Below the pieces are notes generated by a model. It saw only the letters and a program-made list of their open reading frames with translations, searched no databases and was not told where the DNA came from. From Coix lacryma-jobi var. lacryma-jobi (lineage: Eukaryota > Streptophyta > Magnoliopsida > Poales > Poaceae), in contig CM019823.1 in assembly GCA_009763385.1 (NCBI GenBank), positions 169,228,302 through 169,292,301 of the forward strand: a DNA stretch of 64,000 nucleotides, written 5' to 3'. The stretch's first letter is position 1. Each line of letters starts with the position of its first letter. The translations under genes and the position numbers were made by a program. Positions 42,929 to 53,514 of the stretch are shown here, in pieces.

Positions 42929-45900
42929 ATGCCTGTGAACACTCGCACCGGAGCTGGAGGTTCTGATGATGCCAACCTCCCAAACCCTCCACCTGTCCCA
43001 GCTACCCTAGCAGATGCCATTGCAGCCTTGGCCGCCGCTGCCAACCTAATGGCTCAAAACCAAGGACAGCAGAACATTCACCGTGGTCGCCACAACATCA
43101 ACCAAGAGACCACCTACGTGGAATTCACCGAAACTCGCCCACCGGTCTTCACCAAGGCCGATGAACCCCTCGAAGCTGATGATTGGCTCCGCACCATGGA
43201 GCAGAAGTTTGGTCTTATCAACTGCACCGACATCCAGAAGCCACGGTTCGCTTCCCAGCAGCTTCGTGGTCCGGCAAGTGCTTGGTACGCCAACCTGTTG
43301 GCTGCCCAGCCAGAAGGTCATCGGTTGACCTGGGAAGAGTTCCGCACTGCTTTCCGTGCTCATCACATCCCTTCCGGGTTGATGAAAATGAAGCTTGATC
43401 AGTTCCTGGCTCTCCAACAGAAAGACTCCACAGTCATGCAGTATGTGGGTCAATTCAATCATCTCAGCCAGTATGCCTCAGAGTATGTCAACACAGATGA
43501 GAAGAAGAGGGATTGTTTCCTTAGAGGACTGCACCCGAAGATCCGCAGGAGCTTGTCCAATAACCTGACTGGGTCTTATCACGATGTTGTTGACCGGGCT
43601 GTTGCTTTTGAAGAAAGCAATCGCCAGTACCAGGAAGAGAAGAAGAAGAAGAAAGCAGGGTCAAGCAGCTTCTCTGGTGGTCACAAACGCCAGAGAATCA
43701 TCTATCACCCCAGCCACCACCACAATCGTCTACCTTACCCCAACCAGCAAGTGGTCGTCCGTACCGCGGCCACCACCCATAATGCCAACCAGCAGAGTGC
43801 CACACAGCCGAACGCCCCAGGTGTTCGTATCACCACTCCACAAACAGCCTACAACCATCCCTGCTACAACTGTGGCCAGCTTGGTCACTGGTCTCGCGAG
43901 TGCCCAAAGCCCAAGAGGTATGCCCAGAATGCTCAGAAGAATCCTGGAGGATCTCAGCCGCCGCAGCACCGTGCACAGCAGCAGCATGCTCAGAAGGGCA
44001 AGATTGTCAAGAAGCACGGGCAAGTCTACTACACCGCTGTCAGCGATATTCCAGAAGGGGAGCCCGTCATGATCGGTAGGTTTCCTGTTGCCAATCACCC
44101 TGCAGTTGTGTTGTTTGATTCTGGTGCATCGCATTCCTTCATCAGTCGTACTTTTGTCATCAAGCATGAAATATCAATTGAGGATTTAAAAGAAAGTTTC
44201 TGCATATTTTCGCCTGGAGGGCGTATAAGTACTAAGGAAGTGGTTCGCAGTATACCAGTAATGTTGGGGGAACATGTATTTCCCACCACCATGATAGTGC
44301 TTCATGATCAGGAGATAGATGTCATCCTAGGCATGAATTGGATGTGTCAGTATAAAGCCATGATCGACATCTTGAATAGAGTTGTGAGAGTGGATATTCC
44401 TAACAGTACCGCCAAACTCCTTCTCCAACTTCCAATGCCTCAAAAACCAGCAGCCACTCAAATAAATACCGCCTATGTTCTGGAAACACGGGACATCCCC
44501 GTGGTTTGTGAATTCCCTGATGTTTTTCCTGAGGATTTGCCTGGTCTGCCTCCTGACCGTGACGTTGAGTTTGCCATAGAACTAAAGCCCGGGACTGCTC
44601 CTATATCCCGCAGAGCTTATCGAATGCCTCCCAGAGAGTTGGCAGAACTAAAAATCCAATTACAAGATTTGTTGGACAAGGGTTTCATTCGCCCAAGCTC
44701 GTCTCCTTGGGGCTGTCCTGCAATCTTTGTAAAGAAGAAAGACAAGACTCTCAGACTTTGCGTTGATTATCGCCCACTCAACGAGGTCACCATCAAAAAC
44801 AAATATCCCTTGCCTCGTATTGATCTTCTCTTTGACCAGTTAGCCGGAGCCAAAGTATTCTCCAAGATCGATCTCAGATCCGGCTACCACCAAATAAAGA
44901 TTCGTCCTGAAGATATTCCTAAAACAGCTTTCACCACCAGATACGGCCTATATGAGTATTTGGTCATGTCTTTCGGATTGACCAATGCACCCGCTCATTT
45001 CATGTACCTCATGAACTCTGTTTTCATGCCAGAGCTTGATAAATTCGTGGTCGTGTTCATTGACGACATCCTTGTCTACTCAAAAACCCCTGAAGATCAC
45101 GCCGAGCATCTTCCTATCGTTCTATCCCGTCTCAGAGAACATCGGCTGTATGCCAAGTTCAGTAAATGTGAGTTCTGGTTAGATCAGATACAGTTTCTTG
45201 GTCATGTCCTATCCGCTGAAGGTGTGTCAGTTGACCCTGGTAAAGTGGCAGACATTCTGGATTGGGAGCCACCTACCACTGTTCATCAAGTCCGCAGCTT
45301 TATGGGAATGGCAGGATATTATCGTCGATTCATTCCGGATTTCTCAAGAATCGCCAAGCCTATCACTGAGTTAGTAAAGAATTCTGTGAAATTTGTCTGG
45401 TCACCAGCCTGTGAGCAAGCCTTTCAAACTCTGAAGAAACTGTTGACCACATCACCAGTGCTAGCCCAGCCGAACATCGAGAAGCCCTTTGATGTCTACT
45501 GTGATGCATCTGGTACCGGTTTGGGCTGTGTGTTGATGCAAGAAGGAAGAGTGATCGCTTATGCCTCGCGGCAGCTTAAGCGACATGAGGAAAATTATCC
45601 AACTCATGATCTTGAGTTAGCAGCAGTGGTTCATGCCTTGAAGATATGGCGTCATTATCTGTTGGGCAGTACCTGCAATGTGTACACATATCACAAGAGC
45701 CTGAAGTATATCTTCACCCAAGAAGAGCTGAACATGAGGCAGCGAAGATGGCTTGAGTTAATCAAGGACTATGATATCGAAGTGCATTACCATCCGGGTA
45801 AGGCGAATGTGGTCGCCGATGCACTCAGTCGCAAGTCATACTGTAACTGCCTGGTTATGAAATCCTATGAATCTTCCCTATGCTATGAACTAGAGAAGGT

Positions 45901-47389
45901 GGGTATTGAAATGGTTCCACAAGGAAGTCTAGGCAATGTCAGAGTAGAAACCTCTATCAGAGAACAGATCATAGCTGCACAGAAAGATAACCCCGGAATC
46001 AAGCACATCAGCGAAAAGGTTCGAGCTGGAAAAGCCGACTGTTTCAGGATTGATGATGAAGGAGTGGTATGGTTCAAGAACCGTCTGGTAGTTCCCAAGG
46101 TACCTGAGCTGAGACAGATAATCCTTGATGAAGCACACTCAACCAGATTTGCCATCCATCCTGGCAGCAACAAGATGTACCAAGACTTGAAGCAGAAATT
46201 CTGGTGGACAAAGATGAAGATTGAGATCGCTCGACATGTCGCTCGTTGTGATACATGTCAGAAAGTCAAGGCTGTGCATATGAAGCCCGGAGGAGAGCTG
46301 CAACCTTTGTCAGTACCTGGTTGGAAATGGGAGGATATCAGCATGGATTTTATCAATGGATTACCCAAGACTCAAAAGGGATTCGATTCCATTTGGGTGA
46401 TAGTGGACCGTCTCACGAAGCAAGCTCACTTCCTACCGGTCAAAACAAGTTATACCGCCCCAACTTATGCCACCTTGTACAAGAACAACATAGTGAAGCT
46501 CCATGGCATACCCAAGACCATCATCTCTGATCGTGGTACTCAGTTTGTCGCTAAGTTCTGGAAAGCGTTCCATGCCTCACTTGGAACCAAGCTATTGTAT
46601 AGCACGGCTTATCATCCGCAGACTGATGGACAGACTGAGAGAGTCAACCAAGTGTTAGAAGATATGTTGAGAGCCTGTGTGCTTACCTTCGCAGATACTT
46701 GGGATCAGTGTTTGCCCTTGACAGAATTCTCTTATAATAACAGTTATCAAGAGAGCATCAAAATGACACCCTTTGAAGCACTGTACGGCCGCCGTTGTCG
46801 TACACCTCTCAGTTGGTCTGAACCCGGAGAAAGGGAATTCTTTGGAGTTGACCTAGTAAAAGATATGGAAGAGAAAGTCAAGCAAATACAAGAGAACATG
46901 AAGATTGCACAGTCTCGACAGAAAAGTTATGCTGACAAGAGACGTCGACCTCTGCAGTTCGAGATCGGGGATTATGTGTACCTAAAAGTATCACCCACAA
47001 AAGGAGTCACTTGTTTTGGAGTCAAAGGAAAGCTAGCACCCCGCTACATTGGTCCCTTTGAGATTCTGGATCGTTGTGGCAAGGTCGCTTACAAGCTAAG
47101 TTTGCCCGATCATCTTTCAGCAGTTCATAATGTGTTTCATGTCTCCCAACTCAAGAAGTGTCTCCGAGTACCTGAACATGTGGTTGAAGTTGAAGGCGTT
47201 GAGCTAGAACCAGATCTGTCATACAGTGAGTATCCAGTTCGCGTGTTGGATCACAAGGATCGTGTTACCCGAAGAACCACCACAAGATGGTACAAGATCC
47301 AGTGGAACCAGCACTCCGAAGAAGAAGCCACCTGGGAATTCGAAGACTTCTTAGCAAAGAACTATCCCGACTTTCTCGAATCTCTGTAG
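42929..47389 (+). CDS. Gag-Pol polyprotein of Ty3/gypsy chromovirus
   Basis: One uninterrupted 1486-codon frame, stop TAG at 47387-47389. Gag: ETRPPVFTKADEPLEADDWL near residue 70, retrotransposon gag region to about 245, and a CCHC knuckle CYNCGQLGHWSREC (Cys312-Cys325). Protease: LFDSGASHSFIS (Asp397). Reverse transcriptase: LCVDYRPLNEVT and FIDDILVYS (Asp712, Asp713). RNase H: VYCDASGTGLGCVL (Asp859); the conserved Asp expected about 60 residues on reads Tyr at 921 (codon 45689-45691). Integrase: HHCC zinc region (His1077 on) and Asp1140, Asp1201, Glu1237 with D-60-D-35-E spacing. C-terminus: a chromodomain (YPVRVLDHKDR..., YKIQW, EEATWEFEDF) to residue 1486. The sequence CTTAACAG directly abutting the ATG looks like a splice acceptor, so gag-pol may be made from a spliced RNA. 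Apart from Tyr921 the frame looks functional. Confidence 0.95.
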   Translation: MPVNTRTGAGGSDDANLPNPPPVPATLADAIAALAAAANLMAQNQGQQNIHRGRHNINQETTYVEFTETRPPVFTKADEPLEADDWLRTMEQKFGLINCTDIQKPRFASQQLRGPASAWYANLLAAQPEGHRLTWEEFRTAFRAHHIPSGLMKMKLDQFLALQQKDSTVMQYVGQFNHLSQYASEYVNTDEKKRDCFLRGLHPKIRRSLSNNLTGSYHDVVDRAVAFEESNRQYQEEKKKKKAGSSSFSGGHKRQRIIYHPSHHHNRLPYPNQQVVVRTAATTHNANQQSATQPNAPGVRITTPQTAYNHPCYNCGQLGHWSRECPKPKRYAQNAQKNPGGSQPPQHRAQQQHAQKGKIVKKHGQVYYTAVSDIPEGEPVMIGRFPVANHPAVVLFDSGASHSFISRTFVIKHEISIEDLKESFCIFSPGGRISTKEVVRSIPVMLGEHVFPTTMIVLHDQEIDVILGMNWMCQYKAMIDILNRVVRVDIPNSTAKLLLQLPMPQKPAATQINTAYVLETRDIPVVCEFPDVFPEDLPGLPPDRDVEFAIELKPGTAPISRRAYRMPPRELAELKIQLQDLLDKGFIRPSSSPWGCPAIFVKKKDKTLRLCVDYRPLNEVTIKNKYPLPRIDLLFDQLAGAKVFSKIDLRSGYHQIKIRPEDIPKTAFTTRYGLYEYLVMSFGLTNAPAHFMYLMNSVFMPELDKFVVVFIDDILVYSKTPEDHAEHLPIVLSRLREHRLYAKFSKCEFWLDQIQFLGHVLSAEGVSVDPGKVADILDWEPPTTVHQVRSFMGMAGYYRRFIPDFSRIAKPITELVKNSVKFVWSPACEQAFQTLKKLLTTSPVLAQPNIEKPFDVYCDASGTGLGCVLMQEGRVIAYASRQLKRHEENYPTHDLELAAVVHALKIWRHYLLGSTCNVYTYHKSLKYIFTQEELNMRQRRWLELIKDYDIEVHYHPGKANVVADALSRKSYCNCLVMKSYESSLCYELEKVGIEMVPQGSLGNVRVETSIREQIIAAQKDNPGIKHISEKVRAGKADCFRIDDEGVVWFKNRLVVPKVPELRQIILDEAHSTRFAIHPGSNKMYQDLKQKFWWTKMKIEIARHVARCDTCQKVKAVHMKPGGELQPLSVPGWKWEDISMDFINGLPKTQKGFDSIWVIVDRLTKQAHFLPVKTSYTAPTYATLYKNNIVKLHGIPKTIISDRGTQFVAKFWKAFHASLGTKLLYSTAYHPQTDGQTERVNQVLEDMLRACVLTFADTWDQCLPLTEFSYNNSYQESIKMTPFEALYGRRCRTPLSWSEPGEREFFGVDLVKDMEEKVKQIQENMKIAQSRQKSYADKRRRPLQFEIGDYVYLKVSPTKGVTCFGVKGKLAPRYIGPFEILDRCGKVAYKLSLPDHLSAVHNVFHVSQLKKCLRVPEHVVEVEGVELEPDLSYSEYPVRVLDHKDRVTRRTTTRWYKIQWNQHSEEEATWEFEDFLAKNYPDFLESL

Positions 47390-47447
47390 ATGTAAGGTTT
47401 TGCCTTTTCCTTCTTAAGACGTGGAATCTCGGGGCGAGATTTCTTTT

Positions 47448-47459
47448 AGGGGGGAAGGC
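47448..47459 (+). other. Polypurine tract
   Basis: AGGGGGGAAGG followed by one C, immediately before the 3' LTR; the usual plus-strand primer site. Confidence 0.85.
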
Positions 47460-50400
47460 TGTAACACCTCTGGTGTTTAACTGTAATTAACCTGACATGT
47501 CATCATCATTAGTCATTAATCATCCTTGCCTTGCATTTATGTTGCTTAGTACTTGTGTAGTAATCCCTTTTCAAAAACCCTAAAAGCCCAATTCTCTCTA
47601 TAAGGGCAAAATGGTAATTTCACCTCTGTGCCTAGTTCTATGTAATTCTTGTTCAAATTTAGTGCCCTGATGTTTGTTGCTTTGATCAAAGTTCAAAAAT
47701 CAGATTTGATTTGATTTTCCTTTTGCAAAACCCTAAAATCCCAAATCCTGGATTTATTCCCTTTTTGATAACTTTTTCAAAAGTCAAAATTTTGAGTTGG
47801 TTCAAAAAGCAAAGTTGTGAATCTGATCAAGAGGAACAACTTTGGTATTTACAAATTTTCAAGTTTAAGTTTGAAATCCAAAGTAATTTTGATTTGAATC
47901 AAATTTGAAAAGTGTCCCCTTTTCTGTTTTTGAATATAGTTCAAAAACTATTTGGAATTTGAAAATGTTCATATTGACAAAGTTGTAGATCTCATTTTTC
48001 TGAGCAACTTTGGTATTTTGAGTTTTTGTCGCACAGTTCAAACTTTGGGAGAAATCTGCAAAATACAGAAACCAGCAAAAGTCAAACCCTATCCCCTAGC
48101 ACTGTTCTTCTTCCAGCTAGGGCCAAGGGGGGGGGGGCGGCCATGGCGCCGGCGCTGCGCCTGCAGCGCATACGGCTGCTCCCCACGCGCCACCAACCTG
48201 CCGCCGCTGTCGCCCTGTTCCCTCCGCGCCCGCACGCGAGCGCTGACTCCATCTCTCGGCCCCTACTGCTCCTGCTCGCCGCCGCCGCGTGGCCGTTGCC
48301 GGCGCTGCTTGCGCCCGAGCCCCGGCTGCACGCCTGACCCTCCGCCTGCGCGCAATCGAGAGCGCACGCGCTCGCCGTGCTTATCCACCCCACCTCGAGG
48401 TCTCTACCGGCCTCTGGCCGCGGCTATAAAACGGCCGCCGGAGCCCGACCTCTCTCCCTCAGCTCCGCCGCCGTCGCCACCTCACTCCAGAGCCTCCCGT
48501 GCTCAACCACCTAGCCCTAAAGCTCCGCCTTGAGCTCGTGAACCTTTCCCACCCCCCAATTTCATCTCTACCGCCTCCTATCGCCCGGCGTAAGCTCGCC
48601 GTTCCCATCTCCGGCAGAAACCCGGCGAGCTCGGGTTCGTGAAATTCGCCGTCTCCGGCCATGATCATCCCTCACCGACCCCCGTGTCGTGTTCCTTGGT
48701 TCCGTGCGACTCTGACCAGGCCCTTGCGGTCTCGTGTGTTGCGCAGGGTCGTCGGAGCGCCGCTCGCCGCTCGCCGCCGAAAGAGCTCCACCGAACCACC
48801 GCCCCTCGAGCACGTGTCGAGCCTCCTTCCTCGAGCCTCACCCTCGAGCACGTGCCGAGCCACACCCTCGAGCCCTGCCTCCGATCCGTGGTAAGTACCC
48901 GAAGCCTCCGGCCTCTGCTTCCACTCCGTCTCGCCCGAGCCCAAGCCTCGAGCACACGTTTCCGTCTCGCCCGAGCCCAAGCCTCGAGCGGACTCATGCA
49001 CCCTCCGCTTCGTCGAGCTAGGCCTCGGACGAAACGTTTGTTTCCGTCTCGCCCGAGCCTCCGAGCCAGGCCTCGGACGAAGCGTTCGCTTCCGTCTCGA
49101 CCGAGCCCCGCGCGATTCGCCCGAGCCTCCCGTTCGCCCGAGCCTTGCTTAAAGGAGCACAGTGCTCTTTTCTTTTTTCTGAGAGATGTGAATAGTGTTC
49201 TGTTTTCTCTTTTTTGTGTGAATTAATCTGTTGTTTCTTAAATCTTAAGAAAAATATGGTATGCTCCTTGCTCTGTGTAGAATTTTATAAAAATATAAAA
49301 CTTGACTTTTCTGCAAGAATTTGAAAATGTAAAATCCCTCTTTTAATTAATAAATGGATAGTTTTGGATTTTTAGAAAATTATTTATAACTCCAAAAATC
49401 ATGAGACTAATTTTTGTGAGCTTCCTATGCCATGTTTAGTCTCTGGTGAAATTTTGAAGTCTTTTGGAACAAGTTGATTTTTGAGCATTTATCTTTAATT
49501 GTTAAATAGTGCCTTTTGTTAATTAATGTCTGGAATTATTTGAGCACCTTAATGACCTCCAAAAATTATGAAATTTGTTTTGCCATCTATCTACACCATA
49601 ATGAACTTATGTGATTAATTTGGTAATTTTTGGAGCAACTTCATAAAATGACCTTTTTAAATAATTAAGGAAAATAGAAAAAGTGATTAGGGTTCATGCT
49701 GTATGCCCTGTTTTGCATTGTTCATGCTAGCATACTCATGTGCATGCATCATTGCATTCGTATAGTCACCGAAGAAGGAGTCAAGATCGAGGCAGCCGTC
49801 GACGAACCTGCCCCCGAGGCTACCCCGAGCTCCGACAACTACCCCGCCGCCTTCGAGCCCGCCCTCTTTGCTCTTCAAGGCAAGCCCCGGTGCATTTAAC
49901 CCTTTTTCCTTGAATTTATAAAATGTTTTCCTTAAATGCTTTTGAGTTAAATTATTTCATTAGGTTTATAGGAGTTGTGTGCTATCCTAATTGATGCACT
50001 ATCCACCTTGACCACTGATACACCTGATACCTGCTTTTCAAAAGTATTTGAAAAATGCTTAGCAATGCTTATTGAATTAGACTTTGCAATAAAATGCAAA
50101 TTTCAAAAGTGTGATCACTTAAAGAACTTTTATGGGAATTTGGTCTTACTCCCCGGCTGTTGGCTAGGTATCTGGTCCGTACCTAGTCAATAACGAGGAG
50201 AGGTTGTCCGAGCGTACGGTGCCGTCATGTTGTAGTCCGGGACTCAACAGTTGACACCGACTGGGACAGGGTTGAAAAACTGACAGGACTATTACGCTTG
50301 GGTGAGATATAACCAAGGTGTAGTTCTGGCTGGAAAATTAGGGACCATCCGTATGGGGGCCTGCTGGTCAAGACTTGTAACTATTCACATACTACGGAAA

Positions 50401-51403
50401 GCTCTGGCTCCGAGGAATCCTTTATTGGACCGACAACCGCGCACTGGGAGTGGAGAGATGGCGGAAGTAGCATGTACCCACGTGACAGGACCTGTACTCT
50501 TGGGTTAGAGTCCCGAGGTACTTGTCGCTGGCGGAAAATTGGAGTGGTGTACTGTACTTCCGGGTGGCGTAGGACCGGGCCCAATCTTGGAGGAATCGTG
50601 GTAGACGAGTTGGCATATGCAAGCTTGGGTGCTACATATGCAGTGTGGATAGGGATCCTCAGCTGAGTATTATTTATCCGGATTAACGTTGCTCCTCGGT
50701 TATGGAGACTTGGTCCACTGACTGTCAACGGAGAGTGGTTCTCAACTAGGAATGTTTTGAAATGTAAAATGAATCATGAATGATGAAGAATTGAGGAATA
50801 CTGAATCTTTCAAAAGAAAATAAGGTTTACAAAAAATGCTTTTCTGCAAAATACTTGATCTTGCTTAAGCCTTACCTTGACTACCCTAAGCCTCTCATTC
50901 CTGAGTCTTCTCCCTTTTTTTCTTTAGTCGGGTAAGTCTTGTTGAGTACCCCAGTACTCAGGGTTTGTTACCCATGCTGCAGGTATGACAGAGTCCCCGA
51001 TGTGTCTTGCACCCTGCTGCGTGACCATCGTCCAGGAAGAGGACGATGAGACCGAAGAATAGTTGTACACCCTCGGGCTGGGTGATTATAAGTATCTTTG
51101 CTGTTCTCCACTATGTTGCCTATGTCTAATTCTATTATCAGAACTTGGTTTGTAATAACTGCACCTTAATTTCTATTTGGAACCCTGTTTTGTAAAACTA
51201 ATGTTATTTAAGTCTTCCGCTCATTATTCCGATGTTATTTGTAAAAGTATGCAATGCTGTAACCGAATTGTGAGATGATCCTGCGGACATTGGGCACTGA
51301 TGTAGCCCGGTGGCGAACAGGTCTTAATCACATGGAACATGGGTTCGGCTGTCAGAGGTTGACAGGGACACGTGGGCCATGGGATTAGGGTCGTTCCGTC
51401 ACA
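47460..51403 (+). repeat. 3' LTR of the chromovirus element
   Basis: A near-identical copy of the 5' LTR. Differences seen by eye: C/T order near 47924, C for T at about 48480, T for C at about 48896, two extra G in the run at 48127, and seven extra bases around 48918-48925. Confidence 0.95.
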
Positions 51404-51873
51404 ACATAAACCTGGAATGTTTGTTTGGTTTGATTCATGAGTTGAAGCGATTTGGCGTCAACCCATCCTTCACAATTTCCCCCGCTAGCCCAATTTGATG
51501 GACTAGCTAATTCCTTAAAAAAATAGTGGTAACACAACTCTATTTTATGACAGGCGAACAAGTTTTGAATAAAGTATTATACTATAACTGAAAAGTAGGA
51601 CTAATAAGTTAAAGTGAACATTTTTTTAGAACCACTACACACACATGCACTCACCCGTATGAACTCCTTACCTCTACAAGCATATCTGAGAAATGTGCTA
51701 GTCTGGCAAATCCCTAGATTGGCGAAGTTACCGTAAAGTCTCATTGTTGATGTGTATATTGTATATCACTAAAACAAGTTAAGTCTTAGAACAAATTCAG
51801 AAAAATATGAATAACCATGTTAAGTCAATGACTTGAACTTTGATAAGTTCCACCATAAAAAATTGAGATTTGC

Positions 51874-52035
51874 TATATTTCAGGCGCCTGAAATATAACA
51901 TCTTTTCAGGCGACGACTACAACATTCAGATCTTCATCTAACGGTCCAAAACTATGAGCAAAAATCACAAGAAACAAATAACAATTTTTTTCTATGAAAG
52001 TATAAAGACAAAACTGTGCAGGCGCCTGAAATATA
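51874..52035 (-). mobile_element. 162-bp repeat with palindromic ends, copy B
   Basis: The left end contains the perfect 20-bp palindrome TATTTCAGGCGCCTGAAATA and the right end CAGGCGCCTGAAATATA. Its reverse complement aligns along its whole length with 27173-27333 with scattered substitutions. Confidence 0.78.
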
Positions 52036-52662
52036 AAAAATGTGTAAAAAAATTACATGGCAACAATGTTAGTACGTGACATAGAGACATTATTATATCT
52101 AGCAAGTTAACTAAAGTGTCCATCTTAAATTTTATCCTTCTTCAATAATATTCTATAATAGTTTCCTTCATGATTTTACACTAGGATCGGCGAACTATTT
52201 TAAAGAACCACACTTTTTTTATTTTTGTCTCTTTAAGCTTTCACATATGGAATATTTTATTTTCTTAATTTACGTGTGTGTCCAATTTACTCTGATTTTT
52301 AGAGAAAAATGTCAGACGAGAAACGGTTACAGAGTTCCTCGTGATTATGGAAACTTACAAGTTGAGGATGTGATAAATTTTATTTTTGAGGAGCTATTTT
52401 ACCAAACCGTTGAAGGATATTGTTTCTCTTTTTGCTAAAATATTAAAATAAGGAGTTATTTTTGAAAACTTCTAGAAATGCTCTAAGCCCAAACATATCT
52501 TTATACATTTTTTTAAAAGCACCATTAGATGATATAAGTTATTCGTACATAGCAGTAGAAGTTTATAAATTTTAGCTTGGAAAACACTGTGTATATGTGC
52601 ATATGTTTCACCCGTTTCCATAATGCTTGAGTCATGTTTTATGGGCACACATAAATGAGAAC

Positions 52663-52904
52663 GTATGCTATGCAAACTAGACTTATGTGTAAACTATACA
52701 AACTGTAATCAAGACCACAATAATCTAATCCGATGGCTGATAATTTTAGCAGTCAAACCCCCCACTCATCCTATCCGGCTATTACAAAACACCCCCATGA
52801 GTTGAGGGGTTTGAGCGCTAAAATTACCAGCCATCGGATTAGATTCTTGTGGTCTTGATTAGAGTTTGCACAGTTTGCACAGAAGTCTAGTTTGCATAGC
52901 ATAC
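52663..52904. mobile_element. Fold-back element, 242 bp
   Basis: Long inverted arms: GTATGCTATGCAAACTAGAC... AATCAAGACCACAA(T)AATCTAATCCGATGGCTG on the left is complementary to CAGCCATCGGATTAGATTCTTGTGGTCTTGATT...GTCTAG-TTTGCATAGCATAC on the right. The arms cover about 100 bp each around a short loop rich in CCCCC. Non-coding; Mutator-like or unclassified MITE. Confidence 0.8.
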
Positions 52905-52923
52905 ATTCCCCACATAAATAGTA

Positions 52924-53161
52924 CTCCTTTCGTCCCAAAATAATGTTGGAGTATCAAAGTTTTCTAAAACCAAATTTATATAATAAAATAATAATAATTA
53001 TGATACCAACTAGATATAATTAGATATTTATTAGTTATATTTTCATAATTTACCTAGTTGATGTCATAAATATTTGTGTTTTTCTTATAGTATTGATCAA
53101 ACTTGAAATATTTTAACTTTCCAAGATTTTTAAAATGACTTATAGTTTAGAGCAGAGGGAG
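52924..53161. mobile_element. Stowaway-like MITE
   Basis: A 238-bp element flanked by TA. The left end CTCCTTTCGTCCCAAAATAA and the right end read back as CTCCCTCTGCTCTAAACTAT; interior ATTTATATAATAAAATAATA as in the elements at 13411 and 24371. Confidence 0.75.
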
Positions 53162-53175
53162 TAGCAAAATATATT

Positions 53176-53514
53176 AGAGCATCTCCAACAGTTTTACATA
53201 TTTTGTTTGGCAAAATTAGGAGTTTGTCAAGTCTCAAAAGAATATAGCAAAGATAAAAAGAGACAATTTTCAATGGTTTTGCATTATCACTTGGTAGAAA
53301 TAGAAATTCTGGACGAGGTCGGGGATGAAAATCGCGCGTGGAGCGGCGATGCCAAGCACGAACGAGGTTTGCATATATGTCTACTTATCTCAGGATTTTG
53401 TCAAGTTAACAAAAATACCAAACTCATTTATCAAACCGTTGGATTGAAAAATTTTAGATTTTTTTGTAAAATCAGGAATGCAAAGTCTACTTATAAAACC
53501 GTTGGAGATGCTCT
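53176..53514. mobile_element. MITE with AGAGCATCTCCAAC ends
   Basis: The left end AGAGCATCTCCAACAGTTTT and the right end read back as AGAGCATCTCCAACGGTTTT are almost perfect inverted repeats. The interior is AT-rich with one GC island. Frames on either strand within it are not genes. Confidence 0.8.

Larger units (their letters stand above)
37823..51403 (+). mobile_element. Complete Ty3/gypsy chromovirus-type LTR retrotransposon (Tekay/Del-like)
   Basis: A 13,581-bp element with LTRs of 3935 bp (37823-41757) and 3944 bp (47460-51403), each running TGTAACACC...GTCACA. The 5-bp target duplication ACATA is at 37818-37822 and 51404-51408. Internal parts in order: primer site, a 202-codon extra ORF, one Gag-Pol frame of 1486 codons, and a polypurine tract. 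Reading the LTRs side by side I find about four substitutions and two length differences (the G run after CCAAG, and 7 bp near 48918), so roughly 0.1% divergence. At commonly used grass rates this means tens of thousands of years. Domain order PR-RT-RH-INT-chromodomain and long LTRs point to the Tekay/Del clade; the clade call needs a tree. Confidence 0.95.

Noticed and set aside
47200..47389. Pol C-terminus as plain integrase tail without a chromodomain
   Set aside because: The order YPVRVLDHK...YKIQW...EEATWE matches chromodomain-type tails of plant chromoviruses.
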